This document shows positions 1 through 5,558 of a stretch of DNA of 6,028 bases, in pieces. Each line of letters opens with the position of its first letter. Position 1 is the stretch's first letter. Origin of the DNA: Bacteroidota bacterium (GTDB taxonomy: Bacteria; Bacteroidota; Bacteroidia; 2-12-FULL-35-15); NCBI GenBank assembly GCA_021413595.1, contig JAIOQD010000572.1:1-6028 (forward strand), given 5' to 3'. The position numbers and the translations under genes were made by a program. Below the pieces are notes generated by a model that was given only the letters and a program-made list of their open reading frames with translations, was not told the origin of the DNA and ran no database searches.

Positions 1-49
1 ATGATGTACTTGATAGAATTAATTTGAAAAATTTAAACAGGCACTTATT

Positions 50-154
50 TTAATCGATTAATTTATATGCCGGTGTAGTTAAAAATTCTTCGAAAGTATC
101 ACCAACAACCAGTCGGTTAAAGAGTGCAATTGCCTGGGGGAATTTCCCTATTGT
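50..154 (-). pseudogene. aceB: Severed in-frame C-terminal tail of malate synthase
   Basis: Reading on past the TAA at 155-157 in the same frame gives 34 codons and then a TAA at 50-52. The translation starts TIGKFPQAIALF and ends FEEFLTTPAYKLID, which is the family's standard C-terminal end (compare the usual FLTLPAY motif). Reading frame and protein similarity are continuous, so the interruption is a single codon and not a frameshift or an insertion. A tyrosine codon (TAT or TAC) at that place would be one base from TAA and would give GPYTIGKF; this residue is inferred by me, not seen. Without readthrough the segment is not translated. About 50 bases remain to the window edge, in which I see no gene or clear terminator. 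Confidence 0.88.
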
Positions 155-1669
155 TTATGGGCCAACCCCTATGGTTTCTTTTATATCCAATATTTCACTA
201 TCTCTTATATCTTCATAAAATCTATGGGTGATTGTTCTTCCATCATCTAATTTGGCACCAGCTTTTAACCATTGCCAAACTTGTGTTCTTGATATTTCAG
301 CAGTAGCTGCATCTTCCATCAAATTATAAATTGCCGCGGCACCATTACCTCTTAACCAACTTTCTATGTAAAGAATGGCAACATTAATATTCATTCTTAG
401 TCCGTATTCAGTAATTGTTCCTACCGGCAATTGTAATAGATCAGAAGCAGTGCAAGTAAAATCGTCAAGTTTAACTTGTTCAATTTGATTGGGTGTTTTC
501 ATGTGTAAGTAAAATGCCTCGAGAGCAACAGGAACTAATCCCGGATGCGCCACCCAGGTACCATCGTGGCCACCAGTAACTTCTCTTATTTTGTCGTCAA
601 ATACTTTACGGATCGCTTTTTGATTTTCGGCTTCGTTGTTTTTAATTGGTATTTGAGCAGCCATACCTCCAATAGCGTGAGCATTACGTTTATGACATGT
701 TTGAACTACAAGTTGCGTATAGTTTCTCATAAAAGGTACAGTCATATTAACCTGACTTCTTTCCGGAAATACATAGCCTTCAATATTTTTAAATTTTTTA
801 ATAAAAGAAAAGATATAGTCCCACCTTCCGCAATTCAGCCCAGCACTATGTGTTCTTAATTCCCACAAAATTTCGTTCAATTGAAAACTGGCTAAAATTG
901 TTTCAACCAATACCGTTGCTTTAATACTTCCTTGAGGTACTTCGCAATAATTTTCAGCAAAAACGAATATATCATTCCATAATCTTGCTTCTAAATAATG
1001 TTCTATTTTAGGCAGATAAAAATAAGTGCTGCTTCCACTTTTTAAGAGGTATTTGATGTTATGAAAAAAATACAATCCAAAATCAAAAAAACTTGCACTC
1101 ACTTCCTCCCCATCAATTACAACATGCATCTCATTCATGTGCAATCCTCGTGGCCGAACCATTAAAGTTGCTATTTCATTATTCAATGTATATTCTTTTC
1201 CTTGCTCATTTGTATAGGATATGTTTTTTCGAACAGCATCCATTAAATTAATTTGTCCTTCTATAACATTTTTCCAACTAGGAGAATTGCTATCTTCCAG
1301 ATCTGCCATAAAAACTTTTGCTCCAGAGTTGAGCGCATTGATGATCATTTTGCGCTCTACGGGTCCTGTGATTTCAACACGTCTATCTTGCAGATCCGAA
1401 GGAACCGGATCAATCAACCACTCACTCTCGCGAATTGTAACTGTTTCAGGTAAAAAATCAGGAAGTTTTCCCCCATCAATTTCCTTTTGTATTTTTTTTC
1501 GGTCTTCTAATAATAAAAGTCTTTTTGCATTAAATTTATGATGTAATTCTTTTATAAAAAGAAGTGCTTCGCGAGTTAAAATGGAATTGTAGGCTTTGCT
1601 AAATTTCTCATTAATACTTACACCCGAAGGTGTTTTATAGGCTCCTGTAGTATTTTTTTGTTTTATCAT
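155..1669 (-). CDS. aceB: Malate synthase A, prematurely stopped at codon 505
   Basis: Malate synthase condenses glyoxylate with acetyl-CoA to give malate, the second glyoxylate-shunt step, allowing growth on acetate or fatty acids. The 504 readable residues match the MSA class throughout. VRPRGLHMNE (171-180) carries the substrate-binding arginine region. VLVETI (253-258) and GLNCGRWDYIF (277-287) carry the expected Mg-binding Glu256 and Asp284. HDGTWVAHPGLVP lies at 368-380. MEDAATAEISR (451-461) contains the presumed catalytic base Asp453. The ATG at 1669-1667 gives the normal family N-terminus; no clear Shine-Dalgarno precedes it. The frame stops at TAA (155-157) but continues unbroken behind it with the family's C-terminal tail (see 50-154), so the intact protein would have 539 residues, the usual length. 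All core active-site motifs lie before the stop, but the C-terminal helical plug is cut. The terminator at 1741-1783 separates it from the upstream gene, so it needs its own promoter; I could not pick one out. Any following gene, for example isocitrate lyase, lies outside the window. Confidence 0.93.
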   Translation of the reverse strand: MIKQKNTTGAYKTPSGVSINEKFSKAYNSILTREALLFIKELHHKFNAKRLLLLEDRKKIQKEIDGGKLPDFLPETVTIRESEWLIDPVPSDLQDRRVEITGPVERKMIINALNSGAKVFMADLEDSNSPSWKNVIEGQINLMDAVRKNISYTNEQGKEYTLNNEIATLMVRPRGLHMNEMHVVIDGEEVSASFFDFGLYFFHNIKYLLKSGSSTYFYLPKIEHYLEARLWNDIFVFAENYCEVPQGSIKATVLVETILASFQLNEILWELRTHSAGLNCGRWDYIFSFIKKFKNIEGYVFPERSQVNMTVPFMRNYTQLVVQTCHKRNAHAIGGMAAQIPIKNNEAENQKAIRKVFDDKIREVTGGHDGTWVAHPGLVPVALEAFYLHMKTPNQIEQVKLDDFTCTASDLLQLPVGTITEYGLRMNINVAILYIESWLRGNGAAAIYNLMEDAATAEISRTQVWQWLKAGAKLDDGRTITHRFYEDIRDSEILDIKETIGVGP

Positions 1670-1740
1670 TTGTTTATGGTGGCTAGAAATTTGATTAAAG
1701 AAATTTAAATAAAACCAAATCGAAAAAAACTAAGTTTTTT

Positions 1741-1783
1741 TATAAAAAAAATAAAAAACAAGGTAATCTATTAAATCACCTTG
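1741..1783 (-). terminator. Rho-independent terminator after the small 70-aa gene
   Basis: On the minus strand CAAGGT (1783-1778) pairs with ACCTTG (1764-1759). The stem can be extended inward by four more pairs, two of them G-U, leaving a 5-nt loop. It is followed directly by a T-rich run (1758-1741: six T, an A, then eight T). It lies 13 nt past the stop of the 1796-2008 gene, upstream of aceB, so it isolates the two transcripts. Confidence 0.85.
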
Positions 1784-1795
1784 CTTTTTGAGGAC

Positions 1796-2008
1796 TTATT
1801 TACCCATTACCTCAGATATTTTTTCTTTTATCTTATTTGCAATACCTCCATTAGAGTCAGTACCTAATTTCAGGAATGTTTCAACTTGTGCTCCAATGCC
1901 TCCCGGCATTTTACTTTTTAAAAGAGAAATTAGTGTTTCTGTTGCCAATTTTGCCTGTAGTTCAGAAATACCAGCCTTTTCCGAAACTGTTTTAATGATG
2001 TTTTCCAT
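1796..2008 (-). CDS. Small helical protein of unknown function (70 aa)
   Basis: I do not recognise a named family with confidence. The protein begins MENIIKTVSEKAGISELQAK, has a Pro/Gly-rich turn (PGGIGAQ, about residues 35-41) and ends in a lysine/glutamate-rich helix. It reads as two amphipathic helical halves joined by a turn, without signal peptide, membrane segment or cysteines. The layout recalls small Bacteroidota proteins of the DUF2267 or DUF2780 kind, but this is only a resemblance. Evidence that it is real: an ATG start, balanced amphipathic composition, a strong terminator 13 nt after the stop, and a non-coding leader with an inverted repeat in front. The upstream gene ends in its own terminator, so this is probably a single-gene unit. 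An antisense frame over the same bases is a shadow. Confidence 0.75.
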   Translation of the reverse strand: MENIIKTVSEKAGISELQAKLATETLISLLKSKMPGGIGAQVETFLKLGTDSNGGIANKIKEKISEVMGK

Positions 2009-2023
2009 AATTTTTTTTATTTA

Positions 2024-2058
2024 ATTGATAAATGATTTATTAATAATAATTTATCAAT
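2024..2058. repeat. Inverted repeat in the leader of the small 70-aa gene
   Basis: ATTGATAAAT (2024-2033) and ATTTATCAAT (2049-2058) are perfect 10-nt inverted copies separated by 15 nt, 16-50 nt upstream of the ATG at 2008. It could be an operator for a dimeric regulator or a leader hairpin. The DNA here is very AT-rich, so chance is possible. No convincing Bacteroidota promoter was found beside it; a TATCTTTTG sequence on the minus strand near 2060-2068 is off-consensus by one base of spacing. Confidence 0.35.
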
Positions 2059-2153
2059 ACAAAAGATAAGCCAACACAAAAGGTCTTTTTCTATCATGAA
2101 TGTGATCAAAATTTAAAATTTGTTGGAAGTGCAAAAATTTATAGATATGAACC

Positions 2154-2201
2154 AAAAAAAGCACCGAAAACAGTTAAAAATTAACAATTTTCGGTGCTTT
2201 T
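2154..2201 (-). terminator. Strong rho-independent terminator of the rlhA-like gene
   Basis: AAAAGCACCGAAAA (2157-2170) pairs perfectly over 14 bp with TTTTCGGTGCTTTT (2188-2201). An inner GTTAA/TTAAC stem (2173-2177 with 2181-2185) lies inside. Read on the minus strand the hairpin runs into seven T (2160-2154). It sits 52 nt past the stop of the 2254-4116 gene. On the plus strand it ends in only four T, and no plus-strand gene needs it. Confidence 0.9.
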
Positions 2202-2253
2202 CAAAAAAAAATAAATTTCAAAAAAATGTTATTTCGAAAAAATCTACATTAAA

Positions 2254-4116
2254 TTAATCTTCTTCATCGAACTCTAATTCAGCATCTTTTTCCCAAATTT
2301 CCATTTCACAAGGCTTACAATTAAATTTCAATTTATACTCATTTTCGCCATGCTTTAAAGTAAGAGGTTCAACCACTTTTTCTCCCATTGTTGCTTTTTG
2401 AAATCTGGCACATTTACCCAGCTCATATTTAACGCAGTATTTTGTTGTCATTACCCGTGATTTGCCCGGATCCCATTGCAACTCAAATGCTTTTTCTATA
2501 TCTGTTACACCATGTCGTTTATAAAACGAACGCGACAATTGATTAGAAACATTGTAAGTGAAATCTAATTTTGAAACAGGATAAGGGTGATCTGTTTTTG
2601 TTATTTGAAATTCTTCTCGATGGTATTGATTCACTCTGATATCAATCAATTGCTCCAGTACAACTCTTCGTATTTCGTTTGTTTTAGAAATTGGCAAAAA
2701 CCAATTTTTCGAAAATTCAATTTCTATATCATCCACAACAAAGGGTGTATTTCCTGTTTTAGAAAGGTTTTTTTTGATATTAGGTGTTGTCGATTCCTCA
2801 TTTTTAGCTATTTCCTTTTCTGATTGAAAAGCAGAAAGACTTTCATGTCCATCTTCATCAATAGCGGCTAATTGAAACCCATCGCTTGTTTCAGTAAATT
2901 TTAGTTTTACACTAATTTTCCGAATGGCACTATCTTCTCTTTCAACCAATTTGTTAAAAGCAGCATCCGAATTTCTATAAATAAGTGTGCCGGGATTAAT
3001 TGTTTTAAAGGTATTAGGAATTATAATATTATTAATGATACCATTTATCTGAACACCATCCTGTTCACCATTTTCGTTAATAAAACAAAGTCCGTCACCA
3101 TTATTTAGTTTGTCGAAATTTTCGATCACATAACCGTTCGCCTTTATTTCCAAAAGTTTCCCTATTAATTGTCCTTGTGATTTTGGGCTATCCCAGGAAC
3201 CAATTTTTTCGGTGCGTTTGTTTACAAAATAATCGGTATAGCCTCTGTTAAAACTTCTATCCATTTCTGCTTCAAAGTTGTAATGCGTTTTTCCGGAAGA
3301 AGCTTTTTGGTAGGTTTCGTTATTTTCTATAAAGGCATCCAATTTTTTACGTAAATAGGAGGTGTTATTTTTAACGTAAACCATGTCCTTTAATCTTCCC
3401 TCTATTTTAAAAGAAGTGATTCCGGCTTCTATCAAATTAGGCAATTGGTCACTTAGGTCCAGATCTTTGATGGACAACAAATGACTATTGGCTATTAATG
3501 TTTTTCCAGTCCCATCGGTTAAATTATAAGGTAAACGGCAATTTTGAGCACAAGATCCTCTGTTGGCACTACGTTCGCCATTAGCAATACTCATATAGCA
3601 ATTACCGCTAAAAGAAACACAAAGAGCACCCGAAACAAAAAATTCTAATTCAACATCGGTGGCTTTACTAATATCTTTGATCTGATCTAAATTCAACTCT
3701 CTGGCCAAAACAACTCGTTTCATTCCGGCATCTTTAAGAAATTTCACATGTTTGGGATCCCGGTTATTTGCTTGTGTGCTGGCATGAATAACTATTGGAG
3801 GCAGATCCATTTCCATCAATGCCATATCCTGAACGATAAGGGCATCTACTCCAATATCATATAATTGATAGATTAATTTTTTACAATCTGCTAATTCATG
3901 ATCATACAAAATGGTATTAATTACAACAAAAACCTGAGCCTTGAACAGGTGAGCATATTGAATCAATTCCTCAATATCTTCAAGAGAGTTGGTAGCATTG
4001 GAACGAGCTCCAAACTGTGGTGCTCCAATATATACTGCATCTGCACCGGCATTAATAGCCGCCATACCTTGAACCAAATTTTTGGCAGGAGATAGAATTT
4101 CAATTTTCTTTTTCAT
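2254..4116 (-). CDS. rlhA: U32-family 23S rRNA C2501 hydroxylation protein (RlhA/YdcP type)
   Basis: Called 'peptidase U32' by homology, but it follows E. coli RlhA (YdcP) from end to end. RlhA is required for 5-hydroxylation of C2501 in the peptidyl-transferase centre of 23S rRNA. Numbered from the ATG at 4116 (620 residues): N-terminal barrel start KIEILSPAKN; ADAVYIGAPQFGAR (about 25-38); VLARELNLDQI (136-146); the exact U32 signature EFFVSGALCVSFSGNCYMS (158-176). Cys166, Cys173, Cys189 and Cys193 form the four-cysteine set expected to hold an Fe-S cluster. SFKIEGRLKDM follows (235-245), then a DUF3656-like middle region. The C-terminal block has four more cysteines, 561, 569, 600 and 603, the last pair in FNCKPCEM, matching E. 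coli FDCRPCEM. The frame opens with TTG at 4137, but the ATG at 4116 gives the conserved MKKKIEILSP start, so I chose it. The tail is acidic. A tRNA-modifying U32 paralogue (TrhP/YegQ) is less likely because of the greater length and the C-terminal block. Confidence 0.88.
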   Translation of the reverse strand: MKKKIEILSPAKNLVQGMAAINAGADAVYIGAPQFGARSNATNSLEDIEELIQYAHLFKAQVFVVINTILYDHELADCKKLIYQLYDIGVDALIVQDMALMEMDLPPIVIHASTQANNRDPKHVKFLKDAGMKRVVLARELNLDQIKDISKATDVELEFFVSGALCVSFSGNCYMSIANGERSANRGSCAQNCRLPYNLTDGTGKTLIANSHLLSIKDLDLSDQLPNLIEAGITSFKIEGRLKDMVYVKNNTSYLRKKLDAFIENNETYQKASSGKTHYNFEAEMDRSFNRGYTDYFVNKRTEKIGSWDSPKSQGQLIGKLLEIKANGYVIENFDKLNNGDGLCFINENGEQDGVQINGIINNIIIPNTFKTINPGTLIYRNSDAAFNKLVEREDSAIRKISVKLKFTETSDGFQLAAIDEDGHESLSAFQSEKEIAKNEESTTPNIKKNLSKTGNTPFVVDDIEIEFSKNWFLPISKTNEIRRVVLEQLIDIRVNQYHREEFQITKTDHPYPVSKLDFTYNVSNQLSRSFYKRHGVTDIEKAFELQWDPGKSRVMTTKYCVKYELGKCARFQKATMGEKVVEPLTLKHGENEYKLKFNCKPCEMEIWEKDAELEFDEED

Positions 4117-4320
4117 ACTAAAGCAAAGGTCTGACAATTATTTTAATGTATTGCAAAAATTATTGATTTCAGGGCTTTTTAACTTAAAAGGGATATGGTT
4201 TCTATACTTGAAAAACGCATCATTTATAAGAAAGTTTATTGTTTCAGTTCGTTAGTTAAAACGATGCACTTTAGTGCAAGACTTTCATAGCCTGTTTAAA
4301 TTTTATTCAAAATTGAACTT
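4117..4320. other. Intergenic DNA without a recognisable gene
   Basis: This stretch lies upstream of the minus-strand rlhA-like gene and must contain its promoter. I found only a weak candidate: GACCTTTG on the minus strand (4132-4125) resembles the -7 box TAnnTTTG with one mismatch, without a -33 box at the right distance. A short palindrome, TGCACT-TT-AGTGCA, lies at 4265-4278. The part from about 4290 may already be decayed insertion-sequence DNA. No open frame of protein-like composition was seen on either strand. Confidence 0.5.
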
Positions 4321-4470
4321 TTTTATTTTACTCCACAACTTTTGCGCTTGACCCGTCCAAACGCCTCAGCAGAATCTTTTAATGCTAAAATCAAAGCGTT
4401 TCGGGCGCAATACAGAGGAGTTAGAGATGTCAATTTTTTTCTGTTCAGATTCTCTAAATTATTTGCTTAG
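4321..4470 (+). pseudogene. C-terminal remnant of an IS transposase (ISAon1-like)
   Basis: In one plus-strand frame that ends at TAG (4468-4470) the DNA encodes ESFNAKIKAFRAQYRGVRD followed by VNFFLFRFSKLFA. This is the typical C-terminal end of the DDE transposases often labelled ISAon1-family in Bacteroidota (consensus recalled: AESFNAKIKxFRxxxRGVxD, FFLFRL, then a short tail). Convincing similarity begins near NASAESF (4360-4380); further upstream it is doubtful, and the frame closes at TAA 4297-4299. There is no start codon and most of the transposase, including the catalytic domain, is missing, so this is a relic that cannot move by itself. It lies between the tRNA terminator and the rlhA-like gene. 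The family name rests on memory of the motif, not on a search. Confidence 0.75.
4331..4355 (+). repeat. Second copy of the IS-end-like sequence
   Basis: CTCCACA ... CTTGACCCG here is an imperfect direct copy of 4480-4505, spaced 149 bp. It lies just before the readable transposase C-terminus begins. It may mark the end of an older, more decayed copy of the same element, or may simply be transposase coding sequence that resembles the end by chance. Confidence 0.3.
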
Positions 4471-4479
4471 GAAAGATTG

Positions 4480-4505
4480 CTCCACAGGTTGTTGTTCTTG
4501 ATCCG
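4480..4505 (+). repeat. Probable right end of the decayed insertion sequence
   Basis: Nine bases after the transposase stop begins CTCCACA, ending CTTGATCCG. A similar sequence, CTCCACA then CTTGACCCG, occurs at 4331-4355. The two share the first seven bases and eight of the last nine, with a one-base length difference between. Position just behind the transposase stop fits a terminal repeat. No matching left end or target duplication is visible in the window. Confidence 0.4.
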
Positions 4506-4524
4506 CTTTTGTTGGTATATTGTT

Positions 4525-4570
4525 GATAAAAACAAAAACACCTTTGTAATCTGTTGATTACAAAGGTGTT
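4525..4570 (-). terminator. Rho-independent terminator of the tRNA-Pro/tRNA-Arg unit
   Basis: AACACCTTTGTAATC (4537-4551) and GATTACAAAGGTGTT (4556-4570) form a perfect 15-bp stem with a 4-nt loop. On the minus strand the hairpin runs into TTTTTGTTTTTA (4538-4527). It begins 14 nt beyond the 3' end of the tRNA-Arg gene. The plus-strand side has no T-run. Confidence 0.92.
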
Positions 4571-4584
4571 AACTGGTGTTGCTG

Positions 4585-4658
4585 TGATCACAATTGGATT
4601 CTAACCAATGACCGCAAGTTTAGAAAAATTGTGCTCTATCCAGCTGAGCTATGGAATC
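4585..4658 (-). tRNA. tRNA-Arg(UCU), degenerate; possible pseudogene
   Basis: The 74-nt minus-strand sequence folds as a tRNA with anticodon TCT (at 4624-4622, in loop TTTCTAA), reading AGA and possibly AGG. The D-arm (GCTC / AGCTGGATA / GAGC), variable loop (CGGTC) and T-stem (ATTGG/CCAAT) are sound. Several features are not. Acceptor arm GATTCCA against TGTGATC gives a C-U mismatch at pair 5:68 and a wobble at 4:69. Anticodon stem CAATT/ACTTG has a U-C mismatch at 30:40. The T-loop is TTAGAAT where nearly all bacterial tRNAs have TTCGAAT or TTCAAAT, so the C56 that pairs with G19 is lost. The discriminator is A and CCA is not encoded. It follows tRNA-Pro, with which it shares promoter and terminator. 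It may be a decaying gene, a divergent but working tRNA, or contain sequence errors. Confidence 0.8.
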
Positions 4659-4664
4659 AAAAAA

Positions 4665-4727
4665 AGCTAATCAACCAATCTAAAAATTTGCTTTAAGAGA
4701 ACAAATTTTCGAATTACCTAATTAGCT
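4665..4727. repeat. Nested inverted repeats in the tRNA-Arg/tRNA-Pro spacer
   Basis: AGCTAAT (4665-4671) and ATTAGCT (4721-4727) are inverted copies. Inside them AAAATTTG (4683-4690) and CAAATTTT (4702-4709) form a second inverted pair with an 11-nt loop. In the precursor transcript the spacer could fold into a two-level stem that holds the two tRNAs apart, perhaps guiding processing. The sequence is AT-rich, so part of this may be chance. No gene is seen in the spacer. Confidence 0.35.
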
Positions 4728-4737
4728 AGTTTATAAG

Positions 4738-4811
4738 TCGGGGCGGCCAGATTTGAACTGACGACCTCCTGGTCCCAAACCAGGCGCGATACCGGACTAC
4801 GCTACGCCCCG
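4738..4811 (-). tRNA. tRNA-Pro(UGG)
   Basis: The 74-nt minus-strand sequence has acceptor arms CGGGGCG and CGCCCCG fully paired, an anticodon stem CCTGG/CCAGG with loop TTTGGGA (anticodon TGG), a T-arm GTCAG/CTGGC with the normal loop TTCAAAT, and discriminator A. CCA is not encoded. It reads CCA and probably other CCN proline codons. It is first in a two-gene tRNA transcript, with its 5' end about 30-36 nt behind the promoter boxes and tRNA-Arg 79 nt downstream. Confidence 0.97.
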
Positions 4812-4846
4812 AATACTCTGCTTAAAAAAACTTTCTAAAGCGAGTG

Positions 4847-4876
4847 CAAATGTACTACTATTTTTAACTTTGTCAA
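4847..4876 (-). promoter_or_regulatory. Bacteroidota-type promoter of the tRNA unit
   Basis: On the minus strand TTG (4876-4874) in the context TTGACA is followed after exactly 19 nt by TACATTTG (4854-4847). This fits the Bacteroidota primary-sigma consensus (TTG or TTTG at -33, TAnnTTTG at -7) in bases and spacing. Transcription should begin near 4840, about 30 nt before tRNA-Pro. Confidence 0.85.
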
Positions 4877-5069
4877 CTTATTTTAAAAATACTTTTTTTA
4901 TTTTGGTTGTACAACAGTAATTTGATCATTAAATAAATGCTTAAAAAAATAATTTTTGAGCAATTTGTGGATAAATTCAATTTTTAGTAAAATCATTTTT
5001 TTGTGGTGAAAATAGAAATGTGTCCTTAATTTTTGAGTAAAAATTTTTATCTTGCACTGAATTAAAGCC
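4877..5069 (+). other. Intergenic region upstream of the rimB-like gene
   Basis: This AT-rich stretch must contain the plus-strand promoter for the rimB-rimK pair. Several TTTTTG and TAATTTTTG sequences occur, but none pairs with a -33 TTG at the proper 19-nt distance, so I name none. TATCTTG at 5048-5054 is close to a -7 box but has no partner. A 64-codon minus-strand frame here (4898-5092) has the Phe/Ile/Lys/Asn-rich make-up of random AT-rich DNA and overlaps the rimB start. Confidence 0.5.
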
Positions 5070-5519
5070 ATGCAAAAAGAAAAATTAATCATAGGGCGAA
5101 GGGAGGAAATAGCTTTTCCTGAACTTGCATTGTATGGAATTATTGCGAAAATAGATACAGGTGCCTATACTACTGCGTTACATTGCCATGATATAAAAGA
5201 AAAAAACGGGGTTTTGCATTTTAAACTGCTTGATCCATCACATCCGGAATACAACGAACAAGATCAAAAATTTACAGAATATTCTCAAAAGGAGATCAAA
5301 AATTCATTTGGCGAAATAGAGAAACGTTATATCATTAAAACCATTATCCAAATGGGGGAGAAGCGAATAAAAGCTTTAGTTTCGTTAAGTGACAGAGGCA
5401 GTATGCGTTATCCTGTTCTTATCGGGAGGAAATTATTAAAAAATCGTTTTTTGGTAGATGTTGCCTTGTTGAATAACCTTGCCTTTAATCCTTCTCCAAG
5501 GGATAATTTAAAATCCTGA
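5070..5519 (+). CDS. rimB: Retropepsin-like 'ATP-dependent zinc protease' (RimB-type)
   Basis: The 149-residue product matches the Pfam Zn_protease family (PF05618), usually annotated 'ATP-dependent zinc protease' and typically found beside rimK. Visible motifs: IDTGAYTTALH at 28-38, where Asp29-Thr30-Gly31-Ala32 is the aspartic-protease (retropepsin) DTGA signature, and RGSMRYPVLIGRKLL at 109-123, the conserved C-terminal flap and core segment. Length is normal for the family. The ATG at 5070 is the only sensible start; there is no Shine-Dalgarno, as is usual here. rimK starts 39 nt after the stop. In pseudomonads RimB works with RimK in control of ribosomal S6 modification; that it does the same here is inferred from the pairing. 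One domain like this would have to dimerise to make a full aspartic-protease site. No zinc-binding motif such as HExxH is visible, so the protease name should be taken with care. Confidence 0.87.
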   Translation: MQKEKLIIGRREEIAFPELALYGIIAKIDTGAYTTALHCHDIKEKNGVLHFKLLDPSHPEYNEQDQKFTEYSQKEIKNSFGEIEKRYIIKTIIQMGEKRIKALVSLSDRGSMRYPVLIGRKLLKNRFLVDVALLNNLAFNPSPRDNLKS

Positions 5520-5558
5520 AAATATGGTATTATACTTAATCTATACAAATCCATTCGT

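Noticed and set aside
155..157. TAA as a recoded sense codon or programmed readthrough site in aceB
   Set aside because: Two other genes in the window end with TAA, and no stem-loop or readthrough context is evident; a point mutation or error is simpler.
814..861. Threonine at 273 in malate synthase (LRTHSAGLNCG) as an active-site defect
   Set aside because: The recalled signature has an acidic or amide residue there, but the neighbouring metal and substrate residues are intact, and I cannot exclude that threonine is common in this lineage.
1221..1541. 106-codon plus-strand frame inside aceB, and similar plus-strand frames at 545-859 and 1253-1453
   Set aside because: These lie antisense to a well-supported malate synthase and have no protein-like motifs.
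2157..2201. CRISPR-like or REP-like repeat
   Set aside because: It is a single hairpin with a T-run, fully explained as a terminator; no second copy exists in the window.
2587..2823. Plus-strand frames inside the rlhA-like gene (also 3898-4095) and opposite the small gene (1788-2024)
   Set aside because: They are antisense shadows of better supported minus-strand genes.
4117..4137. Seven-codon N-terminal extension of the rlhA-like gene from TTG
   Set aside because: The extension is not conserved-looking, and the ATG at 4116 gives the family's normal start right before KIEILSP.
4265..4278. Palindrome TGCACT-TT-AGTGCA as an operator
   Set aside because: It lies about 150 bp from the rlhA-like start, with no promoter boxes beside it and only six paired bases.
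4898..5092. 64-codon minus-strand frame upstream of the rimB-like gene
   Set aside because: Its make-up (Phe, Ile, Lys, Asn, His) is that of random AT-rich DNA, it overlaps the rimB-like start and has no motif.
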